Part shown: one piece after another, positions 1-5,297 of the stretch | How positions within the stretch are numbered: the stretch's first letter is position 1 | Layout: every line of letters begins with the position of its first letter | NCBI GenBank assembly: GCA_021781625.1 | Contig: JAJXWL010000154.1 | Coordinates: forward strand, 1-5,334 | Reading direction: 5' to 3' | Source of the DNA: a bacterium | Lineage (GTDB): Bacteria; Spirochaetota; Spirochaetia; JABEVK01 | DNA: 5,334 bases | Program-made: the position numbers and the translations under genes | Notes under the pieces: generated by a model | The model's input: the letters and a program-made list of their open reading frames with translations, nothing else | Told to the model about the DNA's origin: nothing | Database searches by the model: none

Positions 1-123
1 GACATCAAATGGAACTTTACCAAGTTTCTGATTGATCGAAAAGGACGAGTTGTTAAACGCTTTTCGCCCACAACCACCCCCCAGGCAATCGAAAAGCACC
101 TTCAAAAGGTGCTCAAAAGCTAA
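1..123 (+). CDS. Glutathione peroxidase, C-terminal fragment (5' end outside window)
   Basis: This is the end of an open frame that enters the window in frame 1 and stops at TAA 121-123, leaving 40 visible residues. The fragment carries the family's WNFTKF block near its start (W4-N5-F6-T7-K8-F9 of the fragment), followed by LID and a tail with RFSPTTTP. In thiol and seleno glutathione peroxidases this block supplies the Trp and Asn of the catalytic Cys/Sec-Gln-Trp-Asn tetrad. The peroxidatic Cys and the Gln lie upstream of the window and cannot be checked. Family members reduce hydrogen peroxide or lipid peroxides using thioredoxin or glutathione; bacterial ones are usually cytosolic or periplasmic. 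No terminator follows, and the next gene starts 29 bp on, so the two are probably co-transcribed. Family assignment is secure from the motif, but the electron donor cannot be told from this piece. Confidence 0.9.
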   Translation, partial: DIKWNFTKFLIDRKGRVVKRFSPTTTPQAIEKHLQKVLKS

Positions 124-141
124 TATACTAAGCTTGCACTT

Positions 142-152
142 AAGGAGCTTAC
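142..152 (+). promoter_or_regulatory. Ribosome binding site that fixes the GH16 GTG start
   Basis: AAGGAG at 142-147 sits 5 nt before GTG 153-155. The in-frame TAA at 141-143 overlaps the beginning of this site, so no earlier start in this frame is possible. This decides both the rare start codon and the absence of a leader peptide. Confidence 0.75.
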
Positions 153-893
153 GTGGACCCCTGGGAAAATGAAACCTTGCTCTGGCACGATGAATTTGAT
201 TCAGGCGAAATAAACCTTCAAAACTGGAGTTTTGACACGGGAAAAAATTCGGGCTGGGGGAACCAGGAGCTCCAAGAGTACTCACCTCAAAATGCCAGCC
301 TCGAACTAATCGACGGGGCGACTTGCCTGGTTCTTACAGCACGGAGAGATCTTCAAGGTTGGACCTCTGCCCGCTTAAAATCCAAGAATAAACAGGTCTT
401 TCAAGGCGGAAAAATTGAGGCGCGGATCAAATTGCCACAGGGGCAAGGTATGTGGCCTGCCTTTTGGATGCTGGGTGAAAACATTGACCAGGCCTACTGG
501 CCGGCGTGTGGAGAAATCGACATCATGGAGATGGTCGGGGGAACCGCCTCGCCTAATAACGACGCCCTTGTTTACGAAACGCTTCACTGGGGTAGCGCAC
601 AAGGCCACCTTTTAACTGACCCCAATAACTTTTATCGCCTTTCCCAGGGGCGCTTTTGTGAGGATTTTCACACTTTTGGGATAGACTGGACACCTGAACG
701 CATTGATTGGTACGTCGATGGAACTCTGCGCGGCAGCCACTCTTTACTTCGACGATCAATGGGGACAGCTTTTCAACAACCCTTTTATCTTTTACTGAAC
801 CTGGCTGTAGGGGGCGTTTGGCCTGGCTATCCCGACGAAACCACTCCCGAAACCCAATCCATGGCCATCGATTGGGTTCGTGTTTACCGCTAA
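153..893 (+). CDS. GH16 family glycoside hydrolase, laminarinase-type endo-beta-1,3-glucanase
   Basis: A 246-residue protein that is essentially one GH16 beta-jellyroll domain. The active-site stretch GEIDIME has nucleophile E121, D123 and acid/base E126. The ExDxxE spacing, with one extra residue compared with lichenases (ExDxE), points to the laminarinase branch, which cleaves beta-1,3-glucans. Other family marks are WHDEFD (11-16), WPAFWML (101-107), an H145-W146 pair, the NLAVGG strand (216-221) and the terminal WVRVYR. The GTG start is supported by AAGGAG at 142-147 with a 5-nt spacer. An in-frame TAA at 141-143 rules out any N-terminal extension, so there is no signal peptide, lipobox or carbohydrate-binding module; secreted homologues normally have a leader. 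It therefore looks cytoplasmic unless exported by a non-Sec route. It follows the glutathione peroxidase gene closely. Substrate specificity beyond beta-glucan is inferred. Confidence 0.9.
   Translation: MDPWENETLLWHDEFDSGEINLQNWSFDTGKNSGWGNQELQEYSPQNASLELIDGATCLVLTARRDLQGWTSARLKSKNKQVFQGGKIEARIKLPQGQGMWPAFWMLGENIDQAYWPACGEIDIMEMVGGTASPNNDALVYETLHWGSAQGHLLTDPNNFYRLSQGRFCEDFHTFGIDWTPERIDWYVDGTLRGSHSLLRRSMGTAFQQPFYLLLNLAVGGVWPGYPDETTPETQSMAIDWVRVYR
851..878. repeat. Perfect 9-bp inverted repeat near the 3' end of the GH16 gene
   Basis: AACCCAATC (851-859) pairs exactly with GATTGGGTT (870-878) around a 10-nt loop that itself contains the palindrome ATGGCCAT (861-868). It lies in coding sequence 12 bp before the stop codon. 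Neither side is followed by a T-run, so it is not a canonical intrinsic terminator. It could act as an RNA hairpin at the end of the transcript, or be coincidence within the conserved C-terminal codons. Confidence 0.5.
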
Positions 894-894
894 G

Positions 895-2544
895 TTAACT
901 TTTCGAAAGTTCCATAACTCGCAGAACTTCAGGGAGCAGTTGTTTTTTACGAGACACCACACCGGGAAGTTGGTAAAGGCCATCGCCAATCTTTTGGTAA
1001 ACCAGCTCTTCCTCGGCACGCGCTAAGCCTGTCATGAGCAACACGCTATCCTCTTTGACCACATCGGTCACTAGGAGCATCATCCAGTCAAGCGAGTTTT
1101 CTTTCTTAACCTGCTCTAAGGCCCCTAAGAAGGCTTCTGTGATCTCTTCTATCCCATTTAAGGACACCGTCTCGACTTGAGCAATCCCCACCGAAATACC
1201 AAACTCTCGATAGATCTTAAAGTCCCCGGTTGCGGTTTTCAAAGGATCAAGACTTTGTAACGTACTCATCTTAGACAGGATCTCCTGGGCATACTCATCA
1301 ATGCAGATGCCGGCAATGGTCGCAAGATCCGCGGCGGCCACCCGATCTTCGTCGGTAGCCGTCGGTGACTTGAGGAACAACGTATCACTCAAGATTCCCG
1401 ACAACATCAACACCGCATAGGGGCGTTCAATGGGGATACCATGCATCCGATAGTGCTGATAAACAATGGTACATGAACTGCCCAGAGGTTTTGAAAACAC
1501 ATAAATGGGAGAATTGGTTTTCTCGGCCCCTAAACGGTGGTGGTCAATAATTTCTCGGATGTCGGCTTCGGAGGCGCCCGCCACGCTCTGAGCGACTTCG
1601 TTATGATCAATCAAAATGATTTTTCTCTGCGGTTTTTCGATGAAACTACGTCTGGTTACCACGCCGATAAACCGTCCCTCTTTTAAGACAGGTAAACCTC
1701 GTAAGTCAGAGCCTAAAAGAATTTTCTTCGCTTCATCAAATAAGTCATCGTGCTGAAGAACCAAAGGTTCGGTGTTCATAATGTGTTTTACGGGAGCACT
1801 GAGCCACAATAAACGAATGGAATCGGTTGTATCTGAGGCTGAAAGGTAGATAGAACCCCGAAAATCTGAAAGGTCAACTTCAAGTTCAGGAACCTCCTGA
1901 ACATTGGTAATCACGATCAAGGGGAACTGGTTCTTAATGGCATGAGCGATAATTCGCTTACGATCGCCTACAACCAGCACGGGCTTTTCGCTGGAAAAAG
2001 AATCCATCCTCGCAATACTTTTTTCGTAGTCCATAGAACCTATCATCATCGGAGCGCGAATTTCCTGCTCTTCCCCCCGTTTTAAGAAACGCCCGGGAAT
2101 GACCTTTTCTAGGTTACCTACGTAAAACGTGTAGTTGAGTTTTTTTTGAGGACCGTTGGTTTTAATAAAATAGGAAGCTACTTCGTGAATTCCGATAATT
2201 CCCAAAAATTGTCTTTCTCGATCAAAAACTGGTAACACGCTCACCGTATTCTCGTCGATTTCGCGAATTGCCTCGAGCACTGGCTCATTCTCGTTCATGG
2301 TAGGCCCATCTGAGCGCACTACATCCATGACCCGTGTATAAACGTCGCGAACAAATTCTGGCGACGCTACTCCTGCTTTTTCTAAGACAAAGCGAGTTTG
2401 AGCATTGAGAGCTCCGCAAACCACTCCACGGTATTCATGCTCTTTATCGAGGCGGGACTTGAAATCAGCATAACAAATGGCAGAGCACACCGCATCGGTA
2501 TCCGGATTTCTATGTCCGGTCACAATGATTTCAGAAAATGACAC
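895..2544 (-). CDS. Family II (Mn-dependent) inorganic pyrophosphatase with regulatory CBS-DRTGG-CBS insert
   Basis: A 549-residue cytosolic enzyme hydrolysing pyrophosphate to phosphate. The DHH domain begins with GHRNPDTD (H11, D15, D17 as metal ligands) and resumes after the insert with IDHN (D313), DHH (334-336) and GILSDT (D387). The DHHA2 domain runs from about 420 and ends with SRKKQ (531-535), whose Arg-Lys bind substrate. All expected metal ligands are present. The insert holds CBS1 (about 72-126), a DRTGG-like domain (about 190-250) and CBS2 (about 255-301). In studied CBS-PPases this module binds adenine nucleotides, and those with DRTGG also bind diadenosine polyphosphates. The eponymous TGG is altered here to T213-N-V, although GDR (193-195) is kept. 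Start choice: GTG at 2544 has AAGGAG (2552-2557) 7 nt upstream and puts the first beta-strand at residue 5. The longer frame from TTG 2622 would add 26 unusual residues and has no SD site. It is tail to tail with GH16, 1 bp apart, and divergent from the EF-G-like gene. Confidence 0.93.
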   Translation of the reverse strand: MSFSEIIVTGHRNPDTDAVCSAICYADFKSRLDKEHEYRGVVCGALNAQTRFVLEKAGVASPEFVRDVYTRVMDVVRSDGPTMNENEPVLEAIREIDENTVSVLPVFDRERQFLGIIGIHEVASYFIKTNGPQKKLNYTFYVGNLEKVIPGRFLKRGEEQEIRAPMMIGSMDYEKSIARMDSFSSEKPVLVVGDRKRIIAHAIKNQFPLIVITNVQEVPELEVDLSDFRGSIYLSASDTTDSIRLLWLSAPVKHIMNTEPLVLQHDDLFDEAKKILLGSDLRGLPVLKEGRFIGVVTRRSFIEKPQRKIILIDHNEVAQSVAGASEADIREIIDHHRLGAEKTNSPIYVFSKPLGSSCTIVYQHYRMHGIPIERPYAVLMLSGILSDTLFLKSPTATDEDRVAAADLATIAGICIDEYAQEILSKMSTLQSLDPLKTATGDFKIYREFGISVGIAQVETVSLNGIEEITEAFLGALEQVKKENSLDWMMLLVTDVVKEDSVLLMTGLARAEEELVYQKIGDGLYQLPGVVSRKKQLLPEVLRVMELSKS

Positions 2545-2557
2545 CAGTAGACTCCTT
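2545..2557 (-). promoter_or_regulatory. Ribosome binding site deciding the pyrophosphatase GTG start
   Basis: On the minus strand AAGGAG (2552-2557) precedes GTG (2544-2542) by 7 nt. It lies inside the longer open frame, which argues that the upstream 26 codons are untranslated leader and promoter rather than protein. Confidence 0.75.
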
Positions 2558-2592
2558 GGTGATCGGCATTCAGAAGCCAAGAGGCCTCTTTC

Positions 2593-2622
2593 ATAATCTA
2601 AACCGAAATTGGAATTTTTCAA
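2593..2622 (-). promoter_or_regulatory. Candidate sigma-70-type promoter for the pyrophosphatase gene
   Basis: Reading the minus strand, TTGAAA (2622-2617) is followed after 18 bp by GATTAT (2598-2593); TAGATT with a 16-bp spacer is an alternative -10. The start of transcription would fall near 2586, about 40 nt before the GTG 2544 start, which agrees with the internal start. Its -35 overlaps an odd palindrome, AATTTTTCAAAAATT (2613-2627). The match is moderate and unproven. Confidence 0.4.
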
Positions 2623-2650
2623 AAATTTTCAGAGGAAATCAACTGCCTTT

Positions 2651-2709
2651 GTGAAGTTTCTCGCTTGATAAAACCATTCACGGTTTTTCTTGACAGGACG
2701 TTTTCACGG
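2651..2709. repeat. TTCAC/GTGAA boxes spaced 26 bp apart in the divergent promoter region
   Basis: GTGAA (2651-2655), TTCACGG (2677-2683) and TTCACGG (2703-2709) start exactly 26 bp apart, the first in inverted orientation. The last two flank the -35 hexamer of the EF-G-like promoter. The spacing is about 2.5 helical turns, so the boxes alternate faces of the helix. This could be a regulator site, but the motifs are short and may be chance. Confidence 0.3.
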
Positions 2710-2718
2710 GACTAGGCT
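2690..2718 (+). promoter_or_regulatory. Candidate promoter for the EF-G-like gene
   Basis: A perfect -35 TTGACA (2690-2695) is followed, after exactly 17 bp, by a weak -10 TAGGCT (2713-2718). The predicted start near 2725 gives a leader of about 20 nt. The 7-mer TTCACGG occurs on both sides of the -35 (2677-2683 and 2703-2709), a layout compatible with a regulator site. The weak -10 suggests moderate or activated expression. Confidence 0.5.
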
Positions 2719-2745
2719 TTTTTTAGCTAGCAAAAGGTGGGGAAT

Positions 2746-4821
2746 ATGTCCACAGAAACTCAAAAGCTACGAAATTTTTCGCTTGTAGGGCATGGCGGTA
2801 CAGGCAAAACTTCACTCTTTGAACAAATCCTCTTTCAAGGAAAAGTAATTCTAAAAGCTGAACGGGTAGAAAGCGGTCGCACAGTAAGTGACTTCGCCGA
2901 AGACGAAATAGCCCGAGGTCTATCAATCCACACCGCTTTGGGAAATATCACCTGGAAGGGAACCAAACTCAACATCTTTGATACCCCGGGTGCTTCTGAC
3001 TTTTCGGGTGAAGTTATTTCTGCTTTTCGCGCCAGTGAATCTGCTGTTCTTGTTGTCGGCGCCCGTAGCGGTGTTCAAATCGAAACCCTTAAACTGTGGC
3101 GTTTTCTTGAGTCTCATTCCATGCCGCGCATGGTTTTTATCAACAAAGTCGATAAAGCCGCTTCGGATTTTTGGCAAACCCTCGACGATTTACAAGAAAA
3201 GTTTTCGGTTCCGTTTATTCCAGTCTCTATCCCGATGGGGCATGACGAGGAACATCGAGGTGTCATTAACCTTCTTGAAAATTGTGCCTATTTTTTAGAT
3301 GCTTCTGGTCAAGGAGAAACACAAAGCGAAATTCCCTCCGAATTCCAAAAGGAAGCTGAAAAAGCTCGCCTCAACCTTATCGAAGAAGCCGCCGAAGGGG
3401 ACGAAGAGCTCCTTGAAAAGTATGCGGCTACTGACACTCTTAGCGACGACGAAATTAAGCAAGGTCTGCGACAAGGCTTAGCGAGAAATCAATTTGTCCC
3501 TGTTTTTTGTGGATCAGCACTCTTAAACTCGGGAATTGTCGCCCTTTTGGACTTTATTGCCGCAGACTCACCCTCACCCTTTCACGTTGTTGAACCCTGT
3601 GCCTCGGGCGAAAAAGAACGACAAATCTCGCCCGAAGGAGAATTTTCTGGCTTAGTGTTTAAAACTGTCCTCGACCAGTTTGCAGGACGTTTATCCTTTA
3701 TCAAAGTAGTCACAGGTAGGTTAAGTCACGGCACGGATTTTTTTGTCCCTCGCCTTGGCAAAAGCTTTAGAGCTGCAAAGATTTTTACTTGCCAAGGAAA
3801 AAAACTCCAGGAGGTTGCGGAACTCTCTGCTGGCGACCTAGGAATTTTAGCAAAACTCGACGAGCTAAAAACCAACGACAGCCTATGTCCCGGTCAGGAC
3901 GTGATCCACTATCTGCCTTTAGAGCTTCCTCGCCCTGTTCATGCCATCACCATTGCGGCAAAGGCCCAGCGCGACGAGGACAAACTCAATCAGATTCTTG
4001 TTAAAGAAGCCGAGCAAAATCCGACCTTTCAGGTGGCCTATAACCACGACACCAAAGAGACGATCATTTCCTCGATGGGCGACTTAAGTTTGGCAATTCT
4101 GCTCGATAAGATTCGTAATGCCAAAATTGATTTTCTTACTCGCTTACCAAAAATCTCGTATCGTGAAACCATCACCAGAAGCGCCGAAGCTGAGTACACC
4201 CACAAAAAGCAGACAGGCGGACACGGCCAGTATGCAAAAGTCTTCATGGACTTTCATCCCCTACCCCGAGGCGAGGGCTTTGCCTTTAGTAACACACTCA
4301 AAGGGCAAAACGTCTCGAAGGGTTACCTACCTGCCGTTGAAAAAGGGGTTCAAGAAGCTATGCTCGAGGGCTTCCTTGCCGGCTTTCCTCTCATCGATCT
4401 GAAAGCCAACCTTTCTGACGGTAAAGAACACCCTGTCGATTCTTCAGAGCTAGCCTTTAAGCTAGCGGCACGTGGTGCTTTTCGCGAAGCCCTTGCCCAA
4501 GCTCACGTGATACTTTTAGAACCTATTATGATGGTTTCACTTTTCGTTGAAGAAAAGTACCTGGGCGATATTCTTGCGGATATTTCAGGAAAAAGAGGTC
4601 GTGTCCTAGGGCAAGAATCTTTTGGAAAAGATATCGTCGTCGTCAAAGCGCAGATTCCCCATGCCGAAATGCTCCAATATGCCTTAAGCCTAAAAGCTTT
4701 AACGAGTGGGACCGGCGCATTTGAAATGGAATTTGATCATTTCAGTCCTTTGGGGAGCCGTGAAACCGAGCTTCTCGTCAAAGACTACCAGGCGCATCGT
4801 AAAAATGATGTCGATTCTTAA
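2746..4821 (+). CDS. EF-G-like translational GTPase paralogue (EF-G2-like)
   Basis: A 691-residue, full-length EF-G-type protein. The G domain has the P-loop GHGGTGKT (15-22), a switch I segment RGLSIHTA (57-64), DTPG (79-82), NKVD (133-136) and CGSAL (255-259). Domain II is at about 297-395, III at 398-472, IV at 473-590 (TGGHGQYAKV 490-499, VDSSELAFK 564-572) and V at 591-680. The GHGG P-loop, instead of the AHIDAGKT of true EF-G, places it with the EF-G-like paralogues of mostly unknown function, not the essential fusA product. Two differences stand out. The switch II catalytic His of DTPGHVDF is Ala83 here, and the Mg-coordinating switch I Thr is Ser60. The domain IV tip His, which in EF-G acts at the decoding centre, is retained as H562. 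ATG 2746 is chosen because AGGTGG (2735-2740) lies 5 nt upstream; an earlier in-frame GTG at 2737 is inside that SD. It probably binds the ribosome, but its role is inferred. Confidence 0.88.
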   Translation: MSTETQKLRNFSLVGHGGTGKTSLFEQILFQGKVILKAERVESGRTVSDFAEDEIARGLSIHTALGNITWKGTKLNIFDTPGASDFSGEVISAFRASESAVLVVGARSGVQIETLKLWRFLESHSMPRMVFINKVDKAASDFWQTLDDLQEKFSVPFIPVSIPMGHDEEHRGVINLLENCAYFLDASGQGETQSEIPSEFQKEAEKARLNLIEEAAEGDEELLEKYAATDTLSDDEIKQGLRQGLARNQFVPVFCGSALLNSGIVALLDFIAADSPSPFHVVEPCASGEKERQISPEGEFSGLVFKTVLDQFAGRLSFIKVVTGRLSHGTDFFVPRLGKSFRAAKIFTCQGKKLQEVAELSAGDLGILAKLDELKTNDSLCPGQDVIHYLPLELPRPVHAITIAAKAQRDEDKLNQILVKEAEQNPTFQVAYNHDTKETIISSMGDLSLAILLDKIRNAKIDFLTRLPKISYRETITRSAEAEYTHKKQTGGHGQYAKVFMDFHPLPRGEGFAFSNTLKGQNVSKGYLPAVEKGVQEAMLEGFLAGFPLIDLKANLSDGKEHPVDSSELAFKLAARGAFREALAQAHVILLEPIMMVSLFVEEKYLGDILADISGKRGRVLGQESFGKDIVVVKAQIPHAEMLQYALSLKALTSGTGAFEMEFDHFSPLGSRETELLVKDYQAHRKNDVDS

Positions 4822-4832
4822 GCGGGTTTGGG

Positions 4833-4861
4833 TTGAACAAGCCGTCCGCACAGCGTAAAAT
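4833..4861 (+). promoter_or_regulatory. Near-consensus promoter of the histone-fold gene
   Basis: TTGAAC (4833-4838) and TAAAAT (4856-4861) are separated by exactly 17 bp; each differs from the sigma-70 consensus by one or two bases. Transcription would start near 4868, at the edge of the SD site, giving a leader of only about 12 nt. It begins 12 bp after the EF-G-like stop codon. No terminator separates the two genes, so read-through could add to expression. The quality of the match suggests strong constitutive output, as expected for an abundant chromatin protein. Confidence 0.65.
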
Positions 4862-4879
4862 GCCCTTAAAGGAGTATTC

Positions 4880-5065
4880 ATGGCCGAGAAAGAAACCCTC
4901 GTGATTGCCTCGAAAGTTAAGGCATATATTAAGGAAGTAGCAGATTTAAAGTGTTCTGCTACCGTTATTGACGTTCTCTCTGAAAAAGTACGTGCGCTTT
5001 GTGACGCCGCCATCGAAAAAGCCAAGGCGGATTCCCGAAAAACTTTAATGGACAAGGACTTCTAG
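4880..5065 (+). CDS. Small bacterial histone-fold DNA-binding protein (HBb/Bd0055-like)
   Basis: A 61-residue protein that reads as a single histone fold: helix 1 at about 10-21 (SKVKAYIKE), loop 1 at 22-27, long helix 2 at 27-52, loop 2 with R53-K54-T55, and a very short helix 3 ending in D60-F61. The RKT before helix 3 and the Asp five residues after the Thr correspond to the R-T pair and R-D clamp of archaeal and eukaryotic histones (compare RKTI..ED in archaeal histones). Length and layout match the Bdellovibrio histone Bd0055/HBb, which dimerises and binds DNA. Basic and acidic residues nearly balance (12 Lys/Arg, 11 Asp/Glu), unlike archaeal histones, and there are two Cys (25, 41). There are no tails and no second fold, so it is not the DUF1931 doublet type. 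The ATG has AAAGGAG (4868-4874) 5 nt upstream. It has its own promoter and a strong terminator. Family call is by eye; DNA binding is inferred. Confidence 0.82.
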   Translation: MAEKETLVIASKVKAYIKEVADLKCSATVIDVLSEKVRALCDAAIEKAKADSRKTLMDKDF

Positions 5066-5076
5066 GTTTTTGGGCT

Positions 5077-5107
5077 AAAAAAAAACCGTCTTTTCAGACG
5101 GTTTTTT
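5077..5107. terminator. Bidirectional intrinsic terminator between the histone gene and the small basic gene
   Basis: AAAACCGTCT (5082-5091) and AGACGGTTTT (5096-5105) form a perfect stem around the tetraloop TTTC (5092-5095). A T-run with one interruption follows on the plus strand, and a run of A on the left gives a U-tract of about nine for minus-strand transcripts. It starts 12 bp after the histone stop and ends 17 bp before the stop of the convergent gene, so it can serve both. Confidence 0.93.
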
Positions 5108-5123
5108 CTTTTCCGTAAGGTTG

Positions 5124-5297
5124 TTACATGAGTTCTGAAGGACGACGTGCTGTATTGCCTGTTTTTTCACAAACGGCAACATGCTTCATTTTGCCATTTT
5201 CGAAAACAGATTTCATGCGGATTTTTCCACCCCATTTACTGAGCAGTTCCTGGGCGCCTTCACGGCGGGCGTTCTTAGAGATGGCCTTCTTTGCCAT
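5124..5297 (-). CDS. Small highly basic protein of unknown function (57 aa)
   Basis: An open frame on the minus strand from ATG 5297-5295 to TAA 5126-5124, encoding 57 residues. I do not recognise the family. Translation is well supported: GGAGGG (5308-5303) lies 5 nt before the ATG, and the frame ends just before the shared terminator in the correct orientation. The protein has 14 Lys/Arg against 5 Asp/Glu, with a basic N-terminus (MAKKAISKNARR), a predicted short amphipathic helix (about 11-21), a WGGK turn (22-25), strand-like segments (IRMKSVF 26-32, MKHVAVC 37-43) separated by an ENGK turn, and a second RR at 51-52. There is no signal peptide or membrane segment and a single Cys (43). 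Charge and size suggest binding to nucleic acid or the ribosome, which is inference only. A possible -10 TAAAGT lies at 5328-5323; any -35 is beyond the window end. Confidence 0.75.
   Translation of the reverse strand: MAKKAISKNARREGAQELLSKWGGKIRMKSVFENGKMKHVAVCEKTGNTARRPSELM

Noticed and set aside
2713..2731. T-run with GCTAGC as a terminator in the divergent region
   Set aside because: No stable GC-rich stem precedes the T-run, and the position fits the promoter and leader of the EF-G-like gene.
2737..2745. In-frame GTG as an earlier start of the EF-G-like gene
   Set aside because: The GTG is part of the AGGTGG SD sequence serving ATG 2746, and no other SD lies upstream of it at usable distance.
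4449..4466. Two GCTAGC palindromes 12 bp apart in the EF-G-like gene
   Set aside because: They fall in the conserved SSELAFKLAA codons of domain IV and are explained by Ala-Leu codon choice; no repeat unit or operator context.
4699..5055. 118-codon open frame on the minus strand across the end of the EF-G-like gene and the histone gene
   Set aside because: It runs antisense to two well-supported genes, crosses the histone promoter, shows no recognisable motif, and the plus-strand frames carry the SD sites, promoter and terminator.
4880..5065. Histone-fold gene as an HU/IHF-type nucleoid protein
   Set aside because: It lacks the HU beta-arm and the GxGxF-type motifs, and it is too short. The helix pattern and RKT...D placement fit a histone fold.
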